Part shown: positions 45,544-53,869 of the stretch, in pieces
Layout: every line of letters begins with the position of its first letter
Position numbering within the stretch: the stretch's first letter is position 1
Assembly (NCBI RefSeq): GCF_023954335.1
Contig: NZ_JAMLIE010000001.1
Span: forward strand, 1,178,001-1,242,000
Source: Aquamicrobium sp.
GTDB taxonomy: Bacteria; Pseudomonadota; Alphaproteobacteria; Rhizobiales; Rhizobiaceae
Reading direction: 5' to 3'
Length of the DNA stretch: 64,000 nt
The notes under the pieces: model-generated
Databases searched by the model: none
What the model saw: only the letters and a program-made list of their open reading frames with translations
Told to the model about the DNA's origin: nothing
Translations under genes and position numbers: made by a program

Positions 45544-45670
45544 CCTCCTTTCCCCGTTCACGGGGAGAGGATGCCGGCAGGCAGGTGAGGGGCAGCGCAA
45601 GCCCTTCAAGGCTGGCTCTGCCCCTCATCCGGCCCTTTGGGCCACCTTCTCCCCGTGAACGGGGGGAAGG
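45544..45670. repeat. RIME-like repeat, copy 4, with halves in swapped order
   Basis: The two half-elements of this family are both present but reversed in order. First comes the usual right half (45544-45593, ending GGTGAGGGGC), then 26 bp, then the usual left half (45620-45670, starting GCCCCTCATCC). In copies 2 and 3 the GCCCCTCA end comes first and TGAGGGGC last. Here the ends face inward. It lies between the FadB-like and thioesterase genes of one operon. Confidence 0.75.
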
Positions 45671-45684
45671 AAAGGGAGACCTTC

Positions 45685-46287
45685 ATGTATGTCTGGCTGC
45701 GTCTTGCCCGGATGATCGCGACCGCGCGCTCGCGCGGCCGTTATCGCCTGGGCGAGGAGAGCAGGCTGTCCTTCCGCTGCCTGCCCACCGACGTCGACAC
45801 CAACCTGCATTTGAACAACGCCCGCTACATGATGCTGGCCGATGTCGGCCGCATCGACATCTTCGCCCGCGCCGGCCTGATCGAGCTGGCGCGCAAGCGG
45901 CGCTGGGCGCCGATGATGGGCGGCCTCCAGGCGGTCTATGTCCGCGAGATCAGGCTATGGAAGAAGTTCGAGGTCGTCTCGACCCTCGAGACATGGGAGG
46001 ACACCCAGGTCATCGGCCGCCATCGCTTCGTCCTCGAGGACGGGCGCACGGCGGCGGTGGTGATGACCACGGCCGGCGTCTACGACTTCGCCAACCGCCG
46101 CTTCGTTCCGGTCGACGAGATCGTCGGCATGCTCGGCGCGCCGGTGCGTCCGCGCCCGCCGAGCGAGGAGGAGCGCATCTTCATGGCCTCGCACGCCGGC
46201 ATGCGCCGACTTGCCAAAGGGGAGTTGGCCAAAGGGGAGTTGGCCAAAGGGGAGTTGGCCAAAAGGGAGGTCGAGAGCGAAGGCTGA
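45685..46287 (+). CDS. Hotdog-fold acyl-CoA thioesterase with repeat-expanded C-terminus
   Basis: A 200-residue hotdog thioesterase. DVDTNLHLNNARYMMLADVGRIDIF is the 4-hydroxybenzoyl-CoA thioesterase-type catalytic region; KKFEVVSTLETWED and AVVMTTAGVYDFANRRFVP follow. It would release free acids from CoA in the beta-oxidation operon. The last 25 residues are four tandem LAKGE-type pentapeptides encoded by a 15-bp minisatellite, outside the fold. The ATG at 45685 follows AAGGGAG in the end of the RIME element. Confidence 0.88.
   Translation: MYVWLRLARMIATARSRGRYRLGEESRLSFRCLPTDVDTNLHLNNARYMMLADVGRIDIFARAGLIELARKRRWAPMMGGLQAVYVREIRLWKKFEVVSTLETWEDTQVIGRHRFVLEDGRTAAVVMTTAGVYDFANRRFVPVDEIVGMLGAPVRPRPPSEEERIFMASHAGMRRLAKGELAKGELAKGELAKREVESEG
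46210..46269 (+). repeat. In-frame 15-bp minisatellite (4 units)
   Basis: Four units of 15 bp, near TTGGCCAAAGGGGAG, start at 46210, 46225, 46240 and 46255. The middle two are identical; the first has CTTGCC and the last AAAAGGG. Each encodes Leu-Ala-Lys-Gly/Arg-Glu in the thioesterase tail. Such tracts expand and contract by slippage without breaking the frame. Confidence 0.93.
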
Positions 46288-46293
46288 GCGGGA

Positions 46294-46707
46294 TCAGCGC
46301 GCCACCGTCACGGAGCATTTCGCCTCGGCGACCACGGTTTGCGAGACCGAGCCGAGCAGCAGCCGGCCGATGAAGGGCGGGTTGCCCGTGCCGACGACGA
46401 TGTGCCCGGCCTTCCTTTCCTCCGCGAAATGCAGGATGGCCTCCGCCACGTCCCGCGCCTCGACCAGCGCCGGGCGCGCGTCCTTGACGCCGCTCGCCTC
46501 GGCATAACGCATGGCGATGTCGAGGACGTCGCGTGCATCTCTCTCGCTCATCGCCCTTATGTCGGGATAGCCGCTCGCCGGGCGCGTCTGGTTGACGAGG
46601 AGGAAGACGAGCGGGTGGCCGAGCGCCTTCGCTATTTCCGTGGCGAGCTCGATGGCGCGCCGCGCATGGGCGCTCGCGTTGACGCAGCAGAGGAGCGTGG
46701 CGGCCAT
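46294..46707 (-). CDS. Universal stress protein (UspA family)
   Basis: A 137-residue UspA domain. It opens MAATLLCCVNASAHARRAIELATEIAKALGHPLVFLLV and has the nucleotide-binding tail IVVGTGNPPFIGRLLLGSVSQTVVAEAKCSVTVAR, close to the G-2x-G-9x-G(S/T) ATP motif. The role is general stress tolerance. GGAG lies 8 bases before ATG 46707. It is divergent from the S24 regulator, and its stop faces the thioesterase stop 6 bp away. Confidence 0.9.
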   Translation of the reverse strand: MAATLLCCVNASAHARRAIELATEIAKALGHPLVFLLVNQTRPASGYPDIRAMSERDARDVLDIAMRYAEASGVKDARPALVEARDVAEAILHFAEERKAGHIVVGTGNPPFIGRLLLGSVSQTVVAEAKCSVTVAR

Positions 46708-46833
46708 GTCGTCGTCTCCGGCGGTGATCGTCCTCGGGTACTGATAGGCGGCGCGGCCGCCGCGGGCAACACGGCGCGCGATTTCGTGCTGCCCAGGCCG
46801 ATGGCGGCTGGACACGGGACGGCGCCGGAGGTA

Positions 46834-46858
46834 GACAGGAAAGGTATTTTTTCCTGTC
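46834..46858. promoter_or_regulatory. Palindrome at the promoter of the S24 repressor gene
   Basis: GACAGGAAA (46834-46842) and TTTCCTGTC (46850-46858) form a perfect 9-bp inverted repeat with a 7-bp spacer, ending 14 bp before the start codon at 46873. Its position overlaps where transcription should start, so it is a likely autoregulatory operator of the LexA-like protein it precedes. Confidence 0.65.
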
Positions 46859-46872
46859 ATCGGGAGGGCGTC

Positions 46873-47514
46873 ATGCTCTCGCACGAGAAGGTCTGGGCGG
46901 CGATCGACGCGCTGGCGGCGCGCCACTCCCTGTCGGCCTCGGGCCTCGCCCGCCGGGCCGGCCTCGATTCCACCGCCTTCAACAAGTCGAAGCGGCTGTC
47001 GGCGGACGGCCGGCCGCGCTGGCCGTCGACCGAATCGCTCGCCAAGATCATGGAGGCGACGGGCGCGTCGCTGGCCGAGCTTCTCGCGCTGGTCGAAGGC
47101 CGCGCGGCGCTTCCCTCCGCCGCCCGCGCCTCCGTGCCGCTGATCGGCTTCGCCCAGGCGGGCGCTGGCGGCTTCTTCGACGATGGCGGCTTCCCTGTCG
47201 GGCAGGGCTGGGACGAGATCGACCTGCCGACGGCGCGCGTCGGCGACAACGCCTATGCGCTTCAGGTGCAGGGCGATTCGATGCTGCCGCTCTATCGCGA
47301 CGGCGACGTCCTGATCGTCGAGCCGGGCGCGCGGGTGCGCAAGGGCGACCGCATCGTCGCCAAGACGGCGTCCGGCGAGGTGATGGCCAAGATCCTCGCC
47401 GGCCGCACGACGCGGCATGTCGAGCTGGTCTCGCTCAACCCCGCCCATCCCGATCGCACCATCCCGTCCGCCGAGATCGTCTGGCTGGCGCGGATCGTCT
47501 GGGCGAGCCAGTAG
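46873..47514 (+). CDS. LexA/CI-like transcriptional repressor with S24 self-cleaving domain
   Basis: A 213-residue protein. The N-terminal helix-turn-helix (about 8-70, ARHSLSASGLARRAGLDSTAFNKSK) joins an S24 peptidase domain. The catalytic Ser136 (VQGDSMLPLYRDGD) and Lys173 (VMAKILAG) are 37 residues apart, as in LexA and UmuD. An Ala96-Gly97 bond in FAQAGAGGFF is a plausible cleavage site. GGGAGGG precedes ATG 46873. Rhizobial relatives are chromosomal, not phage. The palindrome at 46834 is its probable operator. Confidence 0.88.
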   Translation: MLSHEKVWAAIDALAARHSLSASGLARRAGLDSTAFNKSKRLSADGRPRWPSTESLAKIMEATGASLAELLALVEGRAALPSAARASVPLIGFAQAGAGGFFDDGGFPVGQGWDEIDLPTARVGDNAYALQVQGDSMLPLYRDGDVLIVEPGARVRKGDRIVAKTASGEVMAKILAGRTTRHVELVSLNPAHPDRTIPSAEIVWLARIVWASQ

Positions 47515-47525
47515 GGGCGGCGAGG

Positions 47526-48329
47526 ATGCGCCCGTTCGCCCTTGCCGTCGCGCTCGGCGGCCTCGGTGCGCTGGTTCTTGCCGCGCCGGCCTTGCGCGAG
47601 CAAGCGTCCCGGACCGGTACAGCGGGCCTTGACGATGCGCCCCAGGCCGCCGCGGTGGTCGAGGAAGAGCGCGAGGCCGCGCCGCCGCCGCCCGCGCCGT
47701 TCATCGTGCGCCCCGTCTCTCCGGACATCGTCGCGCCTCCGCCGCTGGAGCCGCATCGGCTGGAGCGGATCGACCCGCGCGAGCCGCTGAGCCCGATCGG
47801 CCGCGCGCACGTCCCGTCCGAAGGGCCGCCGAAGGAGACGGTGCTGCACCGGCCGGTGGTGGGCGAGGCCGGCGCGTTCGAGGCCATGGGCTACCGCATC
47901 GTCCTCGCCGGCCTCATGCCGACGCCGGTCGATGAAAGCTGCGCCGTCGACGGCGTTCCGTGGCCGTGTGGCGTCCACGCCCGCACCGCGTTCCGCAACT
48001 GGCTGCGGGGCAGGGCGCTCGCCTGCGTCGTGCCGCCCGCGCCGACGGCCGAAATCGTGGCGACGCCGTGCCGGCTCGGCGCGTTCGACGCCGGCGAATG
48101 GCTGGTCGCGCAGGGATGGGCCCGCCCGGACCCGGACGACGCGCGCTATGCCGCGCAGGCTGAAGGCGCGCGCGCGGCGCGGCGCGGCCTCTACGGCCCC
48201 GGGCCGGCTGCGGCCGCGCCACTGACCGTCACCGTGCCGGAACTGACCGAGCGGGATTTGACCGGGACCGGCATCCTCGATGCGGATTCCGATCCCGGGC
48301 CCGACGATGCGGGGGCGTCAGGCGACTAG
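47526..48329 (+). CDS. Exported thermonuclease-like (SNase fold) protein
   Basis: A 267-residue protein. It has an N-terminal signal/anchor (FALAVALGGLGALVLAAPAL), a Pro/Glu-rich linker, and then a divergent staphylococcal-nuclease fold with CAVDGVPWPCGVHARTAFRNWLRG and GEWLVAQGWARP, YAAQAEGARAARRGLYGP. The standard SNase catalytic Arg/Glu set is not obvious, so nuclease activity is unsure. It starts 11 bp after the S24 gene with GGCGAGG upstream, so it may be cotranscribed with that regulator. It overlaps the converging lysK 3' end by 12 bp. Confidence 0.78.
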   Translation: MRPFALAVALGGLGALVLAAPALREQASRTGTAGLDDAPQAAAVVEEEREAAPPPPAPFIVRPVSPDIVAPPPLEPHRLERIDPREPLSPIGRAHVPSEGPPKETVLHRPVVGEAGAFEAMGYRIVLAGLMPTPVDESCAVDGVPWPCGVHARTAFRNWLRGRALACVVPPAPTAEIVATPCRLGAFDAGEWLVAQGWARPDPDDARYAAQAEGARAARRGLYGPGPAAAAPLTVTVPELTERDLTGTGILDADSDPGPDDAGASGD

Positions 48330-49976
48330 CTCGCCCTTCAGCGCCCGCTCGATCAGCGCGCGTGTGTTGTCGATGCCGTAGAGCGCGGCGAAGGAGCCGA
48401 AGCGAGGGCCCCGTTCCTGCCCGATCAGCACCTGATAGATCATCTGGAAGAAGGCGATCGAGACGCCCGGCCCGCCGGTCGGGCTTTTCTTCGCATGGTC
48501 CTGATAGCGCTCGATCCCGCGCGCCACGTCGAGCGCGGCGTTCTGGATCGCCTCGCCGTCCGCGTCCGCCGGCAGCGTGCCGAGCCTGTCCGACAGCGCC
48601 CGCAGCGCATCCGTCTCCACTGCATCGGGTGCGCGAAACACCTTCGACGGCTTCACGAAGTCGTCGAAATAGCGGATCGCGAAGCCGACCAGCCGGTCGA
48701 GCTCGGGGTGGGTCTGCGGCGAGACGCCCGGCGCATGGCGCGAGATGAAGCCCCACAGCACGGCCTTGTCGTGGGCGTTGGAGGCGCTGACGAGGTTGAG
48801 CAGCAGGCCGAACGACACCGGCATGTCCACCACCGGCGGGTTGCCGGCATGGATGTGCCAGACCGGATTGCCGAGCCGCTCCTTCCAGTCCTGCCGCGGA
48901 TAGGCGGCGAGAAACTGGTAGTATTCCTCGACCGCGCGCGGGATGACGTCGAAATAGAGCTTCTTGGCCGTGCGCGGCTTCTGGAACATGTAGAGCGCGA
49001 GGCTCTCGGTTGGCGCATAGGTCAGCCATTCGTCGATGGTCAGGCCGTTGCCCTTCGACTTCGAGATCTTCTCGCCGTTCTCGTCGAGGAACAGCTCGTA
49101 GACGAAATGCTCGGGCGGGCGGCCGCCCAGCGCGGCGCAGATCGAGTCGTAGACCATCATGTTCGGCCCGTGGTCCTTGCCGAACATCTCGAAATCGACG
49201 CCGAGCGCCACCCAGCGCGCGCCGAAATCCGGCTTCCATTGCAGCTTCACCCGGCCGCCGGTGACGGGCAGCGTCACCTCCTCGCCATCCTCGTCGTCGA
49301 AGGTGATCGTGCCGGCCTCGGCGTCGACGCGCTTCATCGGCACGTAGAGCACCCGGCCCGTCTTCGGAGAGATCGGCAGGAAGGGCGAATAGGTGGCGCG
49401 CCGCTCCTCGCCCAGCGTCGGCAGCATGATCGCCATGAGCGCGTCGTAGCGCTCGGCGACCCGGCGCAGGATGTCGTCGAAGCGGCCGGACTTGTAGTAG
49501 TCCGTGGCGCTGGCGAACTCGTAGTCGAAGCCGAACGTGTCGAGGAACCGGCGCAGCATCGCGTTGTTGTGGTGGCCGAAGCTCGCGTACTTGCCGCCGA
49601 ACGGGTCGGGCACGACGGTCAGCGGCTGGTGGAGATACGGCTCCAGGAAGGCCCGGTCCGGCACGTTGTCGGGGATCTTGCGCATCCCGTCCATGTCGTC
49701 GGAGAAGCACAGCAGCCGCGTCGGCAACTTTTCTTCCGTCAGCACACGGAAGGCGTTGCGCACCATGGTCGAGCGCGCCACCTCGCCGAAGGTGCCGATA
49801 TGCGGCAGGCCGGAGGGGCCGTAGCCGCTTTCGAACAGGATCTCGGCCGGCCAGGCGCGCCCCTCGTAGCGCCTGACGATCTTGCGCGCCTCCTCGAACG
49901 GCCAGGCTTTGCTCTCCCGCGCCGCGGCAACGAGTTCCGGCGTCAGGGTGAGCGGGGTCGGGCGCGTTTCGGACAT
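48318..49976 (-). CDS. lysK: Lysyl-tRNA synthetase, class I
   Basis: A 552-residue class I enzyme of archaeal type, which alphaproteobacteria use instead of the class II LysS. The HIGH-type motif is in GYGPSGLPHIGTFGE (near residue 57) and the KMSKS-type motif is KISKSKGNG (near residue 303). LLCFSDDMDGMRKIPDN and DHGPNMMVYDSI are also class I LysRS blocks. It charges tRNA-Lys. It is monocistronic, with its 3' end overlapping the nuclease-like gene. Confidence 0.96.
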   Translation of the reverse strand: MSETRPTPLTLTPELVAAARESKAWPFEEARKIVRRYEGRAWPAEILFESGYGPSGLPHIGTFGEVARSTMVRNAFRVLTEEKLPTRLLCFSDDMDGMRKIPDNVPDRAFLEPYLHQPLTVVPDPFGGKYASFGHHNNAMLRRFLDTFGFDYEFASATDYYKSGRFDDILRRVAERYDALMAIMLPTLGEERRATYSPFLPISPKTGRVLYVPMKRVDAEAGTITFDDEDGEEVTLPVTGGRVKLQWKPDFGARWVALGVDFEMFGKDHGPNMMVYDSICAALGGRPPEHFVYELFLDENGEKISKSKGNGLTIDEWLTYAPTESLALYMFQKPRTAKKLYFDVIPRAVEEYYQFLAAYPRQDWKERLGNPVWHIHAGNPPVVDMPVSFGLLLNLVSASNAHDKAVLWGFISRHAPGVSPQTHPELDRLVGFAIRYFDDFVKPSKVFRAPDAVETDALRALSDRLGTLPADADGEAIQNAALDVARGIERYQDHAKKSPTGGPGVSIAFFQMIYQVLIGQERGPRFGSFAALYGIDNTRALIERALKGELVA

Positions 49977-50154
49977 GTCTTCCGTTCCATGAGGTTCGCG
50001 GGGAAGTTCGCGGGGGTTTTCGCGCCGCAGCGCGCGAGTTCTCTAGGCTTGCGGCCCCGGTGCGTCAATGTTGGCCCGGCTTTTTCGTTGCGGGCCGTGC
50101 GGTTGCCGCCTAACGTGCGCCCGCCAACGCGAATCCACACCCACGGAGCCTTTC

Positions 50155-50568
50155 ATGTCGAAGCCGAGCCAGCAGGAAGCCCTTGTCTATCTCATGGTCA
50201 TCCTGTCCGCCTCCGACCGCGACATGGGCGACGAGGAGCTGGCGCGAATCGGCGCCATCGTGCGTACGCTGCCGGCCTTCCACGGCTTCGCCCAGTCCCG
50301 CACGCTGGCCGTGGCGCAGGATTGCCAGCTCCTGCTTCAGGAGGAGGCGGGCTTCGCCGGCGTCCTCGACCTGATCGCCGAGACGCTGTCGCCGGAGCTG
50401 CGCGAGACGGCCTACGCGCTCGCCGTCGACATCGCCGCGGCCGATCTCGACGTCAAGCTGGAGGAGGACAGGGTGCTGCAACTCGTCCGCGAGCGCTTCG
50501 ACATCGAGCGGGGAACCGTGCTCGCCATCGAGCGCGCGGCGCGTATCCGCCACCGCCGCATCGCATAG
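50155..50568 (+). CDS. TerB-family (tellurite resistance-like) protein
   Basis: A 137-residue all-helical protein with the TerB pattern: YLMVILSASDRDMGDEELARIGAIV, ALAVDIAAADLDVKLEEDRVLQLVRERFDI. The acidic residues in each helix-loop repeat probably bind metal. Stand-alone TerB proteins have no defined role and need not relate to tellurite. GGAG precedes ATG 50155; the in-frame upstream stretch looks non-coding. Confidence 0.85.
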   Translation: MSKPSQQEALVYLMVILSASDRDMGDEELARIGAIVRTLPAFHGFAQSRTLAVAQDCQLLLQEEAGFAGVLDLIAETLSPELRETAYALAVDIAAADLDVKLEEDRVLQLVRERFDIERGTVLAIERAARIRHRRIA

Positions 50569-50589
50569 AGGCAGCGCCGTCCGGCCGCC

Positions 50590-51444
50590 TCAGTAGAAGC
50601 TGACCGGGAAATATTTCAGGTAGAGCTCGGCGAAGACGCCCTTCACCCCGATCTCGCGCAGCGCGTAGTCGAAGGCGCGCGCCAGCGCCGCGCCCTCGTG
50701 CCGGACCGCGATCGCCAGCCCGTGGCCGAGGAACTCGGGCGCGAGATAGGGGCCGCCGGCGAACCGGCAGCAATTCTTCGCATTCGAGCCTGCCAGCCAG
50801 AAGGAAAGCTGCATCCCGTCGCCGAACGCGCCGTCGAGCTTGCCCTCGCGCAGATCGTCGTAGAGCCAGTCGACGCGCGAATAGGTGACCGGCCGCGCCT
50901 CGGGGAAGTAGCGGCGCAGCATCGTCTCGTGGGCCGAGCGGGCGAGAACGCCGATGCGCTTGCCGCGCACCGCGGCATGCATCGGCTCGGCCATGGTGCT
51001 GGCGCGCGGCACGGCAAAGCGGGCGGGGAACCTGAGATACGGCCGCGAGAAGGCGTAGCGTTCCCGCGTCTGCGCCGTCACCGCCGTCGCCGCCAGCAGG
51101 GCCTCGCCCTGCTCGGCCTCCATCGCGGCGTCGAGCTCGCCCCACGGCAGGCCCTGTATCTGGCAGCGCGCCACGATGTCGAGCTCGCGGCAGATCGCCC
51201 GCGCCAGCTCGACATGGAAGCCCGCGAGGCGGCCGTCGCCGTCGAGGAAGTTGAACGGCGGGAAGTCGATCGTGGTCAGGAAACGCAGCCGTCCGAGGCT
51301 CGACAGGTCGGGCTTGGGCAGCCGCTCCTTCTCGTCCCAATAGGCGGGGATCGCGGCTTCCTGCGCCTGCGCACCGCCGACCGCGGCAGGCAGGCAAAGC
51401 ATGTGGACCAGCAGGACAAGGGCGGCGGCGAGTTTCGGCATCAT
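50590..51444 (-). CDS. Periplasmic solute-binding protein, amino-acid type (SBP family 3)
   Basis: A 284-residue protein. The signal peptide is KLAAALVLLVHMLCLPAAVGGAQA, and the family 3 fold follows (LRFLTTIDFPPFNFLDGDGRLAGFHVELARAICREL; YAFSRPYLRFPARFAV; KRIGVLARSAHE; DGAFGDGMQLSFWLAGS; AIAVRHEGAALARAFDYAL). It should bind an amino acid or small polar ligand, but no permease or ATPase is nearby, so it may be an orphan or a sensor input. ATG 51444 or the adjacent ATG 51441 starts it; the upstream frame is non-coding in character. Confidence 0.88.
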   Translation of the reverse strand: MMPKLAAALVLLVHMLCLPAAVGGAQAQEAAIPAYWDEKERLPKPDLSSLGRLRFLTTIDFPPFNFLDGDGRLAGFHVELARAICRELDIVARCQIQGLPWGELDAAMEAEQGEALLAATAVTAQTRERYAFSRPYLRFPARFAVPRASTMAEPMHAAVRGKRIGVLARSAHETMLRRYFPEARPVTYSRVDWLYDDLREGKLDGAFGDGMQLSFWLAGSNAKNCCRFAGGPYLAPEFLGHGLAIAVRHEGAALARAFDYALREIGVKGVFAELYLKYFPVSFY

Positions 51445-51776
51445 CACGCAGGCGGCGAGAAAAGGGTGGCCATCTCTCCCGTGCGCCGCTGTTTCTGTCA
51501 ACCTGTCGCCGCACGGAAACGCCGGCCCCGAAACCGGTCGAAGCACGATCCGCGTCTTTATCGGGACGACGAAATAAAACGACACTATTGATGGCAAACA
51601 TGCCGGCCGGCCGCAAGATGCCATTGAAAAAGAATCGGATATGGATTTCACTGTTGTTTTGGGGTTTGGCGGGTTTGCGTTTGTATTCGATCCGAAACGG
51701 CCGAAGCGATGATCCGGGACGCCAAGGGCGTCCGACTGCTCCTCCCTTGTTATCATCCGTTTTCATGCGGTGACGG
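51445..51776. other. AT-richer intergenic region between solute-binding protein and glycosyltransferase
   Basis: A 332-bp divergent gap. The part from about 51570 to 51700 is clearly poorer in G and C than the surroundings (GAAAAAGAATCGG, TTGTTTTGGGG). It must contain promoters for both flanking genes. A 61-codon plus-strand ORF (51588-51773) has a hydrophobic stretch (IWISLLFWGLAGL) but no ribosome site or family match. I call no gene here. Confidence 0.6.
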
Positions 51777-53786
51777 ATGACGCTCTCCGGGTCCCATGAC
51801 GGAAAGCCCGTCCTTCCCCCTCTGCGCTTCCTGAATGCGGATGCCGGCTTCGGACGAACGGCGAAGGAAATCCGGCCACGGCATGCCTTTCCAGCCGCCG
51901 AGACGGCCCGCGCGATCCCCGCCGGCGGCCGCGAGACGCCGCAAGCGCGCTTGCTGCGCGAATGGCGGCCGATCCTCGCACGGGCCGACGTTCCGGAGGC
52001 GCTGGCCCGCCGCGCCGCCGTGCGGGCGGAGGCCATGGGAACGCGCTTCGCGGAGGAATTGCTGGCGTCGGGCGAGGTGGCGGAAGCCGATCTCTACCGG
52101 GCGATCGCCGCGGATCTCGGCCTCGGCTTCGTGGACGCCGTCGATCCCGAATCCGTCATGGCTGATCAGGCGAGGCGGCTGGCCTCGCTGCGCGACAGGC
52201 ACGGCCTGCGGATCGCCATGCTGGGCAATGCCGACGGGACGACGACGCACCTGATCGCCGATCCCGGCATCGACCCGGCGGCGATCCGCGCCCTTCTGGC
52301 GGGCACGCCGCATCTGCGCGCCGGCATCCGCATCGCGCCGCCCTCCGCGCTGCGCGCCGCCATCGTTGAGCGAAGCACCGGGCGCCTGCTCTTCGACGCC
52401 CAGCATCGGCTTCTTCTCCAGTCGCCGGAGTTCTCGGCGCGCACCGTCGTCAGCGCCTGGCAGGGCGCGACCGCGGTGGCGGCCGTCTTCGCCTTCCTCG
52501 TGCTCCTGTGGCTCGCCCCGGTCGCGACCACGCTCGCCGCGCATCTGATCGCTTCGGCGGGCTTCGCCGCCTGCGTGGTACTGCGCCTTCTCGCCTGGGT
52601 CGAGGCGGGGCGGCTGCGGCCCCGTCCCCTGCCGCCCGCCGATCCCGCGCGCCAGCCGGTCTATTCGGTGCTGGTCGCGCTCTATCGCGAGAAGGAGATG
52701 ATGCCGCAGCTCCTCGCCGCGCTCGGCCGGCTGCAATGGCCGCGCGCCCGGCTGGAGATCAAGCTCGTCTGCGAGGCCGACGACGACGAGACTCTGGCGG
52801 CGCTGCGCGGCTACCGCCTGCCGCCGACGATGGAGATCGTGCTGGTGCCGCCCGGGCTGCCGCGCACCAAGCCAAAGGCGCTGGCCTATGCCCTGCCATT
52901 GTGCAGCGGCGAGTTCGTCACGCTCTACGACGCCGAGGACCGGCCCGACCCGCTGCAACTCGTCGAGGCATGGCAGCGCTTTTGCGAGGAGCCGCCGGAG
53001 GTCGCCTGCCTGCAGGCGCCGCTCGCCGTCGCCAATGGCGGGGCGAGCGCGCTGTCGACCATGTTCTCGTTCGAATATGCGGCGCTGTTCCGCGGCCTCT
53101 TGCCGTGGCTGGCGCGGCGCAGGCTCGCCCTGCCGCTCGGCGGCACGTCCAACCATTTCCGCCGCGCCGCGCTCGACGAGGTCGGCGGCTGGGACGCCTA
53201 CAACGTCACCGAGGACGCCGAGCTCGGCGTCAGGCTCGCCCGCTACGGCTACCGCACCGGCGTCATCACCCGCCCGACATGGGAGGACGCGCCCGAGACG
53301 CTTGCCGTGTGGCTGCCGCAGCGCATCCGCTGGTTCAAGGGCTGGATGCAGACATGGCTGGTCCACATGCGCGAGCCCGCCTCGCTGTGGCGCGAGCTCG
53401 GTCCGGCCTCGTTCCTCGCCGTGCAGATCACCTCGCTCGGCATGATCGTCTCGGCTCTGTTCCACCCCGTCTTCGTCGGCTCGATCCTCTACGGCGTGGC
53501 GAAGCTCGCCATGGCGGGCGAATTCGCGCCGGGCGATGCCGCCATCGGCGCGGTCGCGCTCGGCAACGTCGTCATCGGCTATGCCGCCTTCATCGCCCTG
53601 GGGCTGGTGACGCTGAGCGGGATCGAGAAGCCGCGGCCGCTCGTCTTCGTGGCGCTGACGCCCGTCTACTGGCTGCTGCTGTCGCTGGCGGCGTGGGCGG
53701 CGCTGTGGGAAATCTACCGCCGGCCGCATCACTGGAGCAAGACGCCGCACCGCCGGGCCTCGCGCCCGGCCGCTCCGGGCCGATAG
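51777..53786 (+). CDS. GT2 cellulose-synthase-like glycosyltransferase with N-terminal MshEN-like domain
   Basis: A 669-residue membrane glycosyltransferase. Residues about 85-190 resemble the GspE/MshE N-terminal domain (RFAEELLASGEVAEADLYRAIAADLGLGF). A pair of membrane helices follows (about 220-275). The GT2 domain has YREKEMMPQLL, DAED near residue 384, TED near 477 and QRIRWFKGW near 515, the full D,DxD,TED,QxxRW set for processive synthases. More membrane helices end the protein. It probably makes and exports a cell-surface polysaccharide. Stand-alone MshEN domains can bind c-di-GMP, a possible control. Confidence 0.85.
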   Translation: MTLSGSHDGKPVLPPLRFLNADAGFGRTAKEIRPRHAFPAAETARAIPAGGRETPQARLLREWRPILARADVPEALARRAAVRAEAMGTRFAEELLASGEVAEADLYRAIAADLGLGFVDAVDPESVMADQARRLASLRDRHGLRIAMLGNADGTTTHLIADPGIDPAAIRALLAGTPHLRAGIRIAPPSALRAAIVERSTGRLLFDAQHRLLLQSPEFSARTVVSAWQGATAVAAVFAFLVLLWLAPVATTLAAHLIASAGFAACVVLRLLAWVEAGRLRPRPLPPADPARQPVYSVLVALYREKEMMPQLLAALGRLQWPRARLEIKLVCEADDDETLAALRGYRLPPTMEIVLVPPGLPRTKPKALAYALPLCSGEFVTLYDAEDRPDPLQLVEAWQRFCEEPPEVACLQAPLAVANGGASALSTMFSFEYAALFRGLLPWLARRRLALPLGGTSNHFRRAALDEVGGWDAYNVTEDAELGVRLARYGYRTGVITRPTWEDAPETLAVWLPQRIRWFKGWMQTWLVHMREPASLWRELGPASFLAVQITSLGMIVSALFHPVFVGSILYGVAKLAMAGEFAPGDAAIGAVALGNVVIGYAAFIALGLVTLSGIEKPRPLVFVALTPVYWLLLSLAAWAALWEIYRRPHHWSKTPHRRASRPAAPGR

Positions 53787-53869
53787 GCGATTGCCAAGCG
53801 CACCGACCGGTCCTATCTGAAGACGAGACGGCACGACCCGCGCCGCGAAGAGAAGGCGATTGCGCCCCG

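Noticed and set aside
46873..48329. S24 repressor plus nuclease-like gene as a prophage remnant
   Set aside because: No integrase, structural or lysis genes nearby, and base composition matches the neighbourhood.
51588..51773. A 61-codon ORF as a small membrane-protein gene
   Set aside because: No ribosome-binding site, no family resemblance and a run-on into the glycosyltransferase start; reported only as an observation.
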